DNA of 47,139 bases from Cyanobacteria bacterium UBA7753. GTDB lineage: Bacteria; Cyanobacteriota; Vampirovibrionia; Gastranaerophilales; Gastranaerophilaceae. This document shows, one piece after another, positions 25,302-33,878 of this stretch. Below the pieces are notes generated by a model, which saw only the letters and a list, made by a program, of their open reading frames with translations, ran no database searches and was not told the origin of the DNA. A program made the translations under genes and the position numbers. Position 1 is the first letter of the stretch. Each line of letters begins with the position of its first letter. The stretch lies in NCBI GenBank assembly GCA_002481545.1, contig DLEF01000063.1, forward strand, positions 1 to 47,139. Direction: 5' to 3'.

Positions 25302-25912
25302 AGACTTTCCTTTATATCTTCGAGAGTCTTTTTAGCTTGTTTCGTAATATCGGATAACTTATCTTTTTCGCACAAATCTCTGCCGATACCGACTACTTTA
25401 GCGCCTGCTTTTAAGTAATCGACAACTTCATCACATTTGATATTTCCCATAGGTAGAACATTCAAAAACGGCATTTGTCTTAAAATATCTTCTATGTATC
25501 TTACTCCGCCGAGTGCTTCCGTCGGGAAAATCTTAATCAACGGCATTCTTGCTTTCCAAGCGTTGTATGCTTCGTTTGCCGTCGTGGAACCCGCAATAAA
25601 CGGAACTCCGATGCTCTTTGATATCTTAACCATATTCATTTGGAATATAGGTGATGAAAACATCTTTGCTCCTGATTCGAAAGCTAAATTAGCCTGCCAA
25701 GTGGTGATTATACCGCCTGCGCAAACTGTCGCATTCTTTGAAACTCTTGATATTACATCATAGATACCTGAGTTTTCAACGTTTATTTCTAAAATTCTTA
25801 TTCCGCCCTCAATCAGCGCGTTAGCTATGTCTTCAGCTCTCTTTGGATCTTTTTGTCTGATTATCGGGTAGATTTTGTCATCGCATAATTGTTTTATTAA
25901 GTTTTTGTTCAT
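25298..25912 (-). CDS. eda: KDPG/KHG aldolase family protein
   Basis: Class I aldolase that splits 2-keto-3-deoxy-6-phosphogluconate (or 4-hydroxy-2-oxoglutarate) to pyruvate. 204 aa. The catalytic Glu is in RILEINVEN, where E. coli Eda has its Glu45 block, and the Schiff-base Lys is in PLIKIFPTEALGG. The phosphate-binding end is NVLPMGNIKCDE..GIGRDL. An AAGGAC ribosome binding site supports the ATG. It is first in the tight operon with csaB, tsaE and tsaB. No Entner-Doudoroff dehydratase is nearby, so the true substrate in this organism is uncertain. Confidence 0.85.
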   Translation of the reverse strand: MNKNLIKQLCDDKIYPIIRQKDPKRAEDIANALIEGGIRILEINVENSGIYDVISRVSKNATVCAGGIITTWQANLAFESGAKMFSSPIFQMNMVKISKSIGVPFIAGSTTANEAYNAWKARMPLIKIFPTEALGGVRYIEDILRQMPFLNVLPMGNIKCDEVVDYLKAGAKVVGIGRDLCEKDKLSDITKQAKKTLEDIKESL

Positions 25913-26017
25913 AATGTGTCCTTTTTTCTTAATTTATTATATCATGATAAAAGTTAATAATGGAATAATAATAAATCGACGCTTTAAATATCGTCAGAAT
26001 ATATAAAAAGGGGCTGT

Positions 26018-27952
26018 ATGCGTTTCTTAAAATTTTTACTTATATCAATTTCCGTGATTTTGTTTTTTTTAGCGGCATATTTTGTTACGGATACATTATT
26101 TGAGCCAAAAGCATATGACCAAATGGTAAATACTTTTACAGCCAATAAAACAGGAAGTGATGAGATTGCTTTAATTATTATAGACGATAAATCTATCGGA
26201 CGTTACAGATGGCCATGGAAAAGAAATCTATATTGCCCGATTTACAAGTATTTCAATGAGTATACAAAAGCAAAAGTCGTTTTATCCGATTCCATTGTAA
26301 TATCAAATGATGATAAAGCAGCCGATAACGAGTTTTTTAACTGTATCAGTAAAATAAATAATCTTGTTGTCGGGATAACCTTTCAGGGAAGACCTTATGT
26401 CGATGCAAAAGCAGGAAAAATATTTGATAAAAAATTGCAACATAAATATAAAAGCTGCATTATAGATGAAAGAGAAAATGCGGAGGATTATGAATATCAG
26501 AGTGCCTCTATGTTCCCTGACGGATATTATAAAGCAGTAAAGAATATTGGTTTTATTACGTTCCTTCCGGGGCTTGACGGGTATATGAGAGTTGCTATGC
26601 CTGCATTGAAATATAAAGGCGTTTTATATCCTTCTCTGTCTTTAAAAGCATATTCAATGGCTAATAATAACAGAAAGTTGATTGCTACCGATAATTATAT
26701 TTTAGGTGAACACGGACATTTAAAAATGCCTTTGATGAATGACAACTCAGGCATGTACACACTTATAAAATTTTATAAATTAAGAAAAGGCAGCAGCAGT
26801 TATACTCATAAAACCTATTCAGCCATTGATATTATGGATTCTTATGCAGCATTGAAGGCAGGTCAAAAACCGCTTATAAATCCTAAAGAATTTGATAATA
26901 AATATATCCTTATAGGTGCAAACGTAAAAGCTGCCGCAACGGGATTGGCTGATGTAAAAGAAACTCCTATATCTTCCGACCAATCTGGGTTGGATGTTCA
27001 GGCGACTTGTTTAGATAATATTTTACATAATGATTTTATGCGTACGGTTCCTGCTTGGTTGAATTTTGTTATGACCGTACTTTTGATGATTTTATCATTT
27101 GTAATAATCAGGAAATTCTCACTGTTTCCTGCGGTTATATCGGTTTCGACAATGTTGTTGGCGTATATTGTTATATGTGCCGTTATGTTCAGGCAAGGTT
27201 ATGCCATAAACATTTTGACTCCTGTCTCTATGGTCGTTATAACAATGATTTTTGCCTATTCGTATAAATACATCCTTGAAGATAAGAACAAAGAAAAGAT
27301 AAAAACCGCAATGGGCAAATACATATCCGAAGATATTATGAAGGATGTTGTAAAAAATATTGATGAATTAAAACTTGGCGGTAAAAAAGCCAATGTAACC
27401 GTTTTATTCGCGGATATAAGAGGTTTTACATCAATGAGTGAAAAAATGGCAGCAGATGAGGTTTCCGCTATTCTGAACGAGTACTTTACGGAGATTGAAC
27501 CTATTGTGTCAGAGAATAACGGCGTAATAAACAAGTTTATAGGTGATGCTGTTATGGCAATTTTTGGGGAACCTATTCAAGATGAAAACCACGCTAAAAA
27601 TGCCGTCCGTTGTGCTTGTATGATGTTGGATAAGGTCAAAGAATTGCAGAAAAAATGGATTGCGGAAGGAAAACCTAAAATCGAAATCGGAATTGGTATA
27701 AATACAGGAGAAGCCTTTGTCGGGAACATAGGTTCCGAAAAAAGAATGGAATATACCGTTATCGGTGATATGGTTAACCTCGCAAGCAGAATAGAAGGTA
27801 ATAACAAGGTTTATAAAACAAATCTTTTAATAAGCAGTTCAACATATGATTATGTAAAAAACATTGTTGATGCAATAAAAATTTCAAATGTTCATATCAG
27901 GGGGAAAGAAAAACCGCTCGATTTGTATGAAGTAATCGGGTTGATTAAATAG
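26018..27952 (+). CDS. CHASE2-domain adenylate/guanylate cyclase
   Basis: 644 aa class III nucleotide cyclase. An N-terminal membrane helix (about residues 5-27) is followed by a CHASE2 extracytoplasmic sensor (about 30-325), three transmembrane helices (about 335-425), and the cyclase domain (about 450-640). The metal-binding aspartates are present: Asp466 in FADIRGF and Asp510 in IGDAVMAIFG. EYTVIGDMVNLASRIEG contains the transition-state region. CHASE2 cyclases are common in Cyanobacteria. An AGGGGC ribosome binding site is seen. The recF gene starts 6 bases after its stop, so the two are probably cotranscribed. Substrate choice (ATP or GTP) is not decided. Confidence 0.92.
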   Translation: MRFLKFLLISISVILFFLAAYFVTDTLFEPKAYDQMVNTFTANKTGSDEIALIIIDDKSIGRYRWPWKRNLYCPIYKYFNEYTKAKVVLSDSIVISNDDKAADNEFFNCISKINNLVVGITFQGRPYVDAKAGKIFDKKLQHKYKSCIIDERENAEDYEYQSASMFPDGYYKAVKNIGFITFLPGLDGYMRVAMPALKYKGVLYPSLSLKAYSMANNNRKLIATDNYILGEHGHLKMPLMNDNSGMYTLIKFYKLRKGSSSYTHKTYSAIDIMDSYAALKAGQKPLINPKEFDNKYILIGANVKAAATGLADVKETPISSDQSGLDVQATCLDNILHNDFMRTVPAWLNFVMTVLLMILSFVIIRKFSLFPAVISVSTMLLAYIVICAVMFRQGYAINILTPVSMVVITMIFAYSYKYILEDKNKEKIKTAMGKYISEDIMKDVVKNIDELKLGGKKANVTVLFADIRGFTSMSEKMAADEVSAILNEYFTEIEPIVSENNGVINKFIGDAVMAIFGEPIQDENHAKNAVRCACMMLDKVKELQKKWIAEGKPKIEIGIGINTGEAFVGNIGSEKRMEYTVIGDMVNLASRIEGNNKVYKTNLLISSSTYDYVKNIVDAIKISNVHIRGKEKPLDLYEVIGLIK

Positions 27953-27958
27953 CATATT

Positions 27959-29044
27959 ATGAAACTGAAAAATTTAAAGTTAAATAATTATCGTAATTGT
28001 AAAGATATAGAATTGGACCTGAATCACAATAAGACCATAATAATCGGTAAAAATGCGCAAGGTAAAACCAATATTTTAGAGAGTATCTATTATTTGTCGT
28101 CTTTAAAATCTCCGCGAACAACAAATGTCAGAGAGTTGGTAATGTTTGGAGAAGACGGGTTTAAAATAGAAGGGACGCTCAATAAATCCGATACGGATAT
28201 AGATTTGGATATAGAATATAACTTAAATAAGCCGAAAATCCAAAAATTAAACGGTCTTAAAACAACTCCGAAAAATTATAAATCGGTTATGACAACAGTT
28301 TTGTTTTCGACGCAGGATTTGTTGCTTCTCAGAGGAACTCCGCAGGACAGACGCAACTGGCTTGATAGTGCAATCGCACAAATTTATCCTGCACATGATG
28401 AAAGGTTGTCAAAATATAACAAGATAAGAACTCAAAAAAATAACCTGTTAAAAGAACCTGATGTTAATGTGGATTTATTGGATGTTTTTAATGAACAGAT
28501 TATTATAACGGGTGCTAATATCATTTTCACAAGACAGAAGTTTTTAACAGAGTTAAAAAAGCATGCCATAAAAAAATATGCGGATATATCAGGTGCGGAG
28601 GAGTTCGATTTTGAATACAGTTTTTCGCATAAAGATATAGATGAAATCTCTAACCAATTGAGGCTTGAATTAGAAGAGAGAAAGCCGGAGGAGCTTGCAA
28701 GGCATCAATCAGTTGTGGGCCCTCATAGGGATGACGTGTATTTGTATCTTGATAAAAAAGACGCAACAAAATTTGCGTCGCAAGGTCAGCAAAGAACTGT
28801 AGTTTTATCTTTAAAACTTGCCGAAATTGAACTGATAAAAGAGAAATACGGATATGCTCCAATCTTACTGTTGGATGATGTACTTGCAGAGTTGGATGAT
28901 TTAAGACAAACCTATTTATTGCAATCTATCTCGGATGATACCCAGACGATTATCACTTCGGTGGATACGCTCTTGTTTAAAGATGAATTTTTAAGAAATG
29001 TAAAAATATATAAGATAAAAAACGGCGAAATTGTTGAGGATTAG
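27959..29044 (+). CDS. recF: DNA replication and repair protein RecF
   Basis: SMC-like ATPase that helps RecO and RecR load RecA at gaps. 361 aa, standard length. Walker A GKNAQGKTN at residues 30-38 (Lys36, Thr37), ABC signature ASQGQQRTVVLSLKLAE, and Walker B PILLLDDVLAELD near the C-terminus. It is not beside dnaA, dnaN or gyrB, which is the usual place in many bacteria. Instead it follows a CHASE2 cyclase by 6 bases. A strong terminator follows. Confidence 0.95.
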   Translation: MKLKNLKLNNYRNCKDIELDLNHNKTIIIGKNAQGKTNILESIYYLSSLKSPRTTNVRELVMFGEDGFKIEGTLNKSDTDIDLDIEYNLNKPKIQKLNGLKTTPKNYKSVMTTVLFSTQDLLLLRGTPQDRRNWLDSAIAQIYPAHDERLSKYNKIRTQKNNLLKEPDVNVDLLDVFNEQIIITGANIIFTRQKFLTELKKHAIKKYADISGAEEFDFEYSFSHKDIDEISNQLRLELEERKPEELARHQSVVGPHRDDVYLYLDKKDATKFASQGQQRTVVLSLKLAEIELIKEKYGYAPILLLDDVLAELDDLRQTYLLQSISDDTQTIITSVDTLLFKDEFLRNVKIYKIKNGEIVED

Positions 29045-29090
29045 TCCTTAAAATCTATATATAATCATTTAATTTATAGGGTTAATAAAA

Positions 29091-29126
29091 CGTTATCGCT
29101 AAACTTTACCGATAACGGCTTTTTTA
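29091..29126 (+). terminator. Terminator of the cyclase-recF unit
   Basis: Eight-base stem CGTTATCG / CGATAACG around an 11-base loop, then a run of six T. Confidence 0.9.
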
Positions 29127-29229
29127 GTTATGTTACGATATTATTTTTCGGCATGACATATTTTAAAATTTTGCCGAAAAAAGGCATAAAAAACTATGTA
29201 ATTTAATTGCCCTATGTATATTCTTATGA

Positions 29230-29235
29230 TAAACT
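29230..29235 (+). promoter_or_regulatory. Possible extended -10 of bamA
   Basis: TGaTAAACT, 31 bases before the TTG start I favour. It falls inside the longer reading frame that begins at the ATG at 29207, which argues against that ATG. Confidence 0.4.
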
Positions 29236-29266
29236 GATATTAACGTTAGATTGGGGAAGAGAGTCA

Positions 29267-31186
29267 TTGAACTCAGTTGATATAAAAAAAGGTTTAATAC
29301 TAATTTGTGCATTTTTGTCACTGACCGGAATATGTTATGCGGATACGTATATAAACGGTCAGAAATCGGACTTTGGCTTGCCGGATGTGAATGATGTTCC
29401 TGCAACAGAGGAGCCGGAAATAAAGCCTGCAGTGCAAACAATTAAAGATATCCAAATATATGGTACTAACGTTATAAAACCAAGCATGATTTTATCAAAC
29501 TTGGAAACTAAAAAAGGCGATCCGTTTGATGCGGATGCAATTCAACGTGATTTAAGAAGTATTTATCAACTGGGCTTTTTTACGGAAAAAATGAAAGCCA
29601 TCCCTGTAGAAAACGCTGACGGTACAATTACCCTAAAAATATTATTGGAAGAAAATATTCCTGTTAAGGATGTTACTATTGACGGCAATACGGTTATATC
29701 AACTGATGAACTTATGCCCCTTGTTACCCCGCTAATAGGTAAACCTCAAAATATTGAGGCCGTTAATAATGCTATCCAAAAAATCAACGAATATTATTCT
29801 TCAAAAGGCTATATTTTAGCAAGAGTAGATACCATCTATGATGATCCTGACGGAACGATTAATATCGGACTTAAAGAAGGAAGAATCAACAAAATCTTAC
29901 TTTCAGGTAACACCAAAACAAAAGATTATGTCATCACTCGTAATATTTTGACAGAGCCCGGCATGGTCTACAATGAAAACCAATTGAAAGAAGATTTGGT
30001 CAGACTTTATTCAACTCAGGCGTTTAAGGATGTAAACAGAAGTATTGATGTTTGCCCTGATGATCCTGACAAGTACGATATTACAATCCTTATTACCGAG
30101 CAAAGAACAGCATCTATTTCATTAGGTGGCGGTTTGGATTCAAGTACAGGTGTGTTCGGTTCATTGGGTATCAGCGACAACAACTTTAGAGGCTTAAACC
30201 AAAGAGTATCATTGAGCGGTTTGGTTGGTACCGGTGTTATTATGAGTGATACCACCGTTAAAGACCATATGAACTTCCAGGCTGAGTTAAGTTTCTTCCA
30301 GCCGTATTTGTTTAATGCTGATACATCCTTGATGAGTAAAATATTCTTCAGAGATTTTGGTAGTTACAACGTGCCGTTAGCAGTTGAAGACAGAATCGGT
30401 ATTGAAGCTACTATGTCTCATAAAATCAAAAACGACCCTAATCTTATGGCAACATTCTCTGTCGGCGTTGAAAACGTTGATGTAAGAGAAGGTGATGAAC
30501 ATAGAATCAGAAATATGTACAGAGCTAAAGGCATTGACTTTAAATATCGTGATAAACAACTTGAAGACGGGTTGTTCTTCACATTGTCTCCGGGGTTACG
30601 TTATGATACGAGAGATTCCGCTCTCAATCCGAGAAACGGTGTCTTAGCTACTGCAAGATTTGATCAGGCATTTGCGTTAGACGGGTTTGATAAAACTCAC
30701 GGTAAATTGTCAGGTATGATTAAACGTTTCTTCCCGATTGCAAGCAAGTCTTCATTATCCTTCACTGCTAAGGCAGGCGGTAAATTATACGGTGATAAAA
30801 TGCCTGAAGTTATGGCATTCAGACTTGGCGGTCCTTACACTATCAGAGGTTACAAAATCAACGGTGTAGGTACGGGTGACGCATTCGCTATGGGTTCCGT
30901 AGAGTTGGCTACTCCTGTATTCTTCTTAGACCGTTTGAAGATAAACTTCTTCCAAAACTTACGTTTAACATTCTTTGTTGATGCTGGTAAGGTATTCGGA
31001 AGCTACTTATCAGACAAATTGTATGACAGACCAATGGAAGCAATCACGGCAGGTATCGGGTTGAAACTTTATATCCCTGGTGTAGGTCCTCTGTCAGTTG
31101 ATTACGGTATTCCGCTTACTCACTGCGGTGACTACGGTAGCAAACACGGTTACTTCACATTCGGTGTTGGCGATATGATGTACTAA
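29267..31186 (+). CDS. bamA: Outer membrane protein assembly factor BamA (Omp85), three POTRA domains
   Basis: Folds and inserts outer-membrane beta-barrels. 639 aa from a TTG at 29267 with GGGGAAGAG upstream, giving a good signal peptide (KKGLILICAFLSLTGICYA, then DTY). The ATG at 29207 would put about 20 extra residues before it. Three POTRA domains are seen, starting near IKDIQIYG, VKDVTIDG and INKILLSG. BamA of most Gram-negatives has five; three is the cyanobacterial number. The barrel occupies roughly the last 330 residues, with the FRLGGPYTIRGYKING block as the lid-loop (VRGF-type) motif. The skp gene follows 29 bases downstream. Confidence 0.93.
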   Translation: MNSVDIKKGLILICAFLSLTGICYADTYINGQKSDFGLPDVNDVPATEEPEIKPAVQTIKDIQIYGTNVIKPSMILSNLETKKGDPFDADAIQRDLRSIYQLGFFTEKMKAIPVENADGTITLKILLEENIPVKDVTIDGNTVISTDELMPLVTPLIGKPQNIEAVNNAIQKINEYYSSKGYILARVDTIYDDPDGTINIGLKEGRINKILLSGNTKTKDYVITRNILTEPGMVYNENQLKEDLVRLYSTQAFKDVNRSIDVCPDDPDKYDITILITEQRTASISLGGGLDSSTGVFGSLGISDNNFRGLNQRVSLSGLVGTGVIMSDTTVKDHMNFQAELSFFQPYLFNADTSLMSKIFFRDFGSYNVPLAVEDRIGIEATMSHKIKNDPNLMATFSVGVENVDVREGDEHRIRNMYRAKGIDFKYRDKQLEDGLFFTLSPGLRYDTRDSALNPRNGVLATARFDQAFALDGFDKTHGKLSGMIKRFFPIASKSSLSFTAKAGGKLYGDKMPEVMAFRLGGPYTIRGYKINGVGTGDAFAMGSVELATPVFFLDRLKINFFQNLRLTFFVDAGKVFGSYLSDKLYDRPMEAITAGIGLKLYIPGVGPLSVDYGIPLTHCGDYGSKHGYFTFGVGDMMY

Positions 31187-31215
31187 TAAAAACAATAATT
31201 ATAAAGGAGAAAAAT

Positions 31216-31665
31216 ATGAATAACTTAAAGAAAATTATACTAATGGCTTTGATATTTTCAATGACGGGCGGTTTGTCTTTTGCAGGCGGACTCGGATATG
31301 TAGATTATGAACGTGTAGTTGAAACTTATCCGTATGCGCAAGCAGCTAAGAAAAACTTGGATACCAAGGCTATGGCTATAAAACAATATATGTTTGATAA
31401 GGAAAAAGAATATGAAACTATTCAATCTCCTGTTCAAAAACAAAACTTCCAAGATAAGGTAACTGCTGAATTAAAGAATAAACAAACGGATTTTCTTAGA
31501 GAACAAGCAAGAGTTGAACAAGACATCTTTGGAAGAATTAAGGGTGTTGCAAACGCAATAATGGTTGAACAAAAACTTGATGCTGTTATCAGCGACAAAG
31601 CCGTATTTTGTGGCGGTGTTGATATAACAGATACTCTTATCAATCGATTAAAAACTGCAAAATAA
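31216..31665 (+). CDS. skp: OmpH/Skp-family periplasmic chaperone
   Basis: Holds unfolded outer-membrane proteins in the periplasm on the way to BamA. 149 aa with signal peptide (KKIILMALIFSMTGGLSFA). The mature protein starts GGLGYVDYERVVETYPYAQAA (in parts), the usual OmpH start. A charged, coiled-coil-forming middle (residues about 50-115) makes the tentacles, and a short C-terminal strand closes the body domain. An AAAGGAG ribosome binding site is present. The order bamA-skp is standard and supports the call. Confidence 0.93.
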   Translation: MNNLKKIILMALIFSMTGGLSFAGGLGYVDYERVVETYPYAQAAKKNLDTKAMAIKQYMFDKEKEYETIQSPVQKQNFQDKVTAELKNKQTDFLREQARVEQDIFGRIKGVANAIMVEQKLDAVISDKAVFCGGVDITDTLINRLKTAK

Positions 31666-31724
31666 GATATATAATGATATTATAAGTACTACTATTTTAA
31701 TTTAATTATCCGGAAGGGGACAAT

Positions 31725-33185
31725 ATGTTTAACAGAAATATGGAATATGTTATAAAAGAGGTTAAAACCGATGACAGACAAGCTCTTGAGGATTTACTAA
31801 ACCAAATGTCCCTTGACGGTTGGGATTTGTATACCTTGCATGAAGTTGAAAACGAAGAAGATTATTCATACAGCTGTATCTTTATGAGAGAACGTCCGGG
31901 AACGGATGAGGATGAAGAATTTGATAAGGTCGTTGATATCAAAAACTTTAAATCTCAAATGGAAAAGATGTTAACAAACAATATGTCGCCGTATGAAACC
32001 TGCAAAGATATTCTCGCAAAGATAAGAGCACAGAAAGAAAGAGTTGCGGAAATTAAGTCTCAAATAGATAAAGCAGACTGGTCTGACAGAGGTAAACTTA
32101 ACGACCAAATGTCAGATGAGTTAAAGAGATTAGAAGTTTTAAGACAGGATTTAGTCAAAGAATTGTCTCCGGGGTGTATGTACTCAAGAATAGGCGAAGA
32201 AAAATTTGTTGTAAGCTTGGGCGAAGAACTTCTTGATTTCGTTACATCAGAGGGAACAAATGATTTATTATCGGAAACCGTTAAATCAAGACAAAAGCTC
32301 ACAGATGAGTTGGGTTACGTTATCCCGAAACTTATTTTCAAGGATGATGATGACTTGGAACCGTATGAGTTTAGTATAAAAGTTCATAATCTTGTTGTAT
32401 ACAAATCAACAGCGGTACCTGAACATCTTGCATATCTTAAAAATGATTTGAAATTGTCCAGAAAACCTGCAGGAACAATCGCTGTTAAAGATGCTATAAC
32501 AGGAAAAGATGTGTGGTGGATAAAGGATGCTCAAACAAAAGATTTTTGGGTTGAGGGGCTTACTCCGGTAGAATATATAGCGAGAGCAATAGAATTTGTA
32601 GCCGTAAAATATGTTTCGGAACTTCTTGATTATGGCGATATTAACCATTATGTTACTCTTGTTGAGAAAAGAAATCCGTTCTTAATCAATAATATTATTC
32701 CTGATTTTCTCTCGGTTGCCGAGTTAAAGTATATTTTGGTAAACCTTATAAGAGAAAAAATATCTATCAAGGATATTGATTACATTTTTGAAAAAATAAA
32801 TGATTTTTCTGATGAAGTCTCAAAAGACGGTTTGTTGGACAGAATAAGATTATCTTTGGCAAGACATATATCAAACAGATTTGAAACAAAAGAGCCTACA
32901 AAGGTACTTGAGTTTACGGGTAAAACTTTGGATGAATTGTTTAAGCTTACGGAATCCGAAGAGGAAGCAATCATAAAAGTTGACGGCAAGGCTGCAGGCA
33001 GAATCGCTAAAAGAATAATGAAGGCTGCGGATGAATTTGAGATGAAAGAGATAATTCTTGTCGTCCCTATGGAAATCAGACACATGACTTTTTCAATATT
33101 CTCGGAATTTATTAATAATTTAACCGTAATTGCGCATGAAGAATTATCCTGTGATACAAATATTGATGTTGTAGAGTCTATATAG
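31725..33185 (+). CDS. Soluble FlhA/FHIPEP C-terminal-domain protein with DUF4177-like N-terminus
   Basis: 486 aa with no signal peptide and no transmembrane segment. Residues 1-55 (MEYVIKEVKTDDRQALEDLL, then GWDLYTLHEV) resemble DUF4177. Residues about 72-145 are charged and helical, likely coiled coil. Residues about 157-486 follow the cytoplasmic domain of FlhA/InvA export-gate proteins: ELGYVIPKLIFKDDDDLEPYEF (in parts), then HNLVVYKSTAVPEHLAYL, GLTPVEYIARAIEFVAVKYVSELL (in parts), PDFLSVAELKYILVNLIREK, DRIRLSLARHISNRF and finally ILVVPMEIRHMTFSIFSEF. The family normally has about eight N-terminal membrane helices, absent here. It lies 59 bases behind skp with a GGAAGGGGA ribosome binding site. 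No other flagellar or type III gene is in view. Function unknown. Confidence 0.82.
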   Translation: MFNRNMEYVIKEVKTDDRQALEDLLNQMSLDGWDLYTLHEVENEEDYSYSCIFMRERPGTDEDEEFDKVVDIKNFKSQMEKMLTNNMSPYETCKDILAKIRAQKERVAEIKSQIDKADWSDRGKLNDQMSDELKRLEVLRQDLVKELSPGCMYSRIGEEKFVVSLGEELLDFVTSEGTNDLLSETVKSRQKLTDELGYVIPKLIFKDDDDLEPYEFSIKVHNLVVYKSTAVPEHLAYLKNDLKLSRKPAGTIAVKDAITGKDVWWIKDAQTKDFWVEGLTPVEYIARAIEFVAVKYVSELLDYGDINHYVTLVEKRNPFLINNIIPDFLSVAELKYILVNLIREKISIKDIDYIFEKINDFSDEVSKDGLLDRIRLSLARHISNRFETKEPTKVLEFTGKTLDELFKLTESEEEAIIKVDGKAAGRIAKRIMKAADEFEMKEIILVVPMEIRHMTFSIFSEFINNLTVIAHEELSCDTNIDVVESI

Positions 33186-33303
33186 AACGTACACATTGCA
33201 TGTATTACAACATGTTACATATTTTTTTATTCTTGAAATTAGGCATAAAAAAAATACTTTAAACATGTGAGAGTTAATATATACAAAGGTTCAATATTTA
33301 AAA

Positions 33304-33552
33304 ATGAGCATATCAGGTGTACATAGCAGTGCCAACAACATATTCGCGGGCGAACATTCGTCCCTCAGTCGTATTCGTTCTACTGAGGGCGGACCTAGCG
33401 AAGCTGATTTAAGAGCTCTTAGTCAAAAAGATACTAAAGGCGTTACTTCTATTGCAAAAGATGAGCTTTCATATGAATATAACCTTGAAGAATGGGATCA
33501 AATGGACGAATGGAACAAGGAAGACGCTGAGAAATTCCGATTGTTCCAATAA
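33304..33552 (+). CDS. Small unknown acidic protein
   Basis: Not recognised, 82 aa, no signal peptide or membrane segment. Ser-rich N-terminus (MSISGVHSSANNIFAGEHSS), then an acidic, Trp-containing tail (EEWDQMDEWNKEDAEKF). An AAAGG lies rather far (about 12 bases) before the ATG. It resembles in style the other signal-less small proteins in this window (35996, 39804). Confidence 0.55.
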   Translation: MSISGVHSSANNIFAGEHSSLSRIRSTEGGPSEADLRALSQKDTKGVTSIAKDELSYEYNLEEWDQMDEWNKEDAEKFRLFQ

Positions 33553-33558
33553 TAAAGA

Positions 33559-33843
33559 TTAGTTAACTTTTATCGGGACATAGTGTCCGTTTCTGTAGCC
33601 GTAATTTATACCGCCTGTGTTAGGACGATAATGAGGCTGTATTGTATTACTTTGTCTGTAATGCCCGCTTTGTTTTACGGATATAGGTGTATAAATTCCG
33701 TTTCTGTATCCGTAGTTTATACTTCTGCCGCTGCCTGCGGATATAGGTGTATAATGCCCGTTCCGATAGCCGTAAATAAGGCTGTCCGCGAGCGCAAATT
33801 GTGCGCATAATACTACAGTTAATAATAAGACTAATTTTTTCAT
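33559..33843 (-). CDS. Small exported protein with three YGYRNG repeats
   Basis: Not recognised. 94 aa with signal peptide MKKLVLLLTVVLCAQFALA, giving a mature form of about 75 aa. The mature part is essentially three copies of the unit (I/N)YGYRNG(H/I)Y(T/V)PI separated by short linkers rich in Ser, Gln and Gly. It is basic and Tyr-rich. The promoter TTGCTA / 17 bp / TAAAAT ends 7 positions before the ATG, predicting a leaderless transcript, and it overlaps the 3' end of glmS. It might bind a surface polymer or self-assemble; no function is assigned. Confidence 0.75.
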   Translation of the reverse strand: MKKLVLLLTVVLCAQFALADSLIYGYRNGHYTPISAGSGRSINYGYRNGIYTPISVKQSGHYRQSNTIQPHYRPNTGGINYGYRNGHYVPIKVN

Positions 33844-33849
33844 ATTATT

Positions 33850-33878
33850 ATTTTATTCTACTGTTACGGATTTAGCAA
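33850..33878 (-). promoter_or_regulatory. Promoter of leaderless YGYRNG gene, inside glmS 3' end
   Basis: -35 TTGCTA (33878-33873), 17-bp spacer, -10 TAAAAT (33855-33850), six bases, then the ATG at 33843. Confidence 0.6.

Noticed and set aside
31725..33185. Truncated pseudogene of flhA
   Set aside because: It has its own ribosome binding site, an intact reading frame, a different N-terminal domain and normal codon use, so it looks like a working rearranged gene rather than a decayed fragment.
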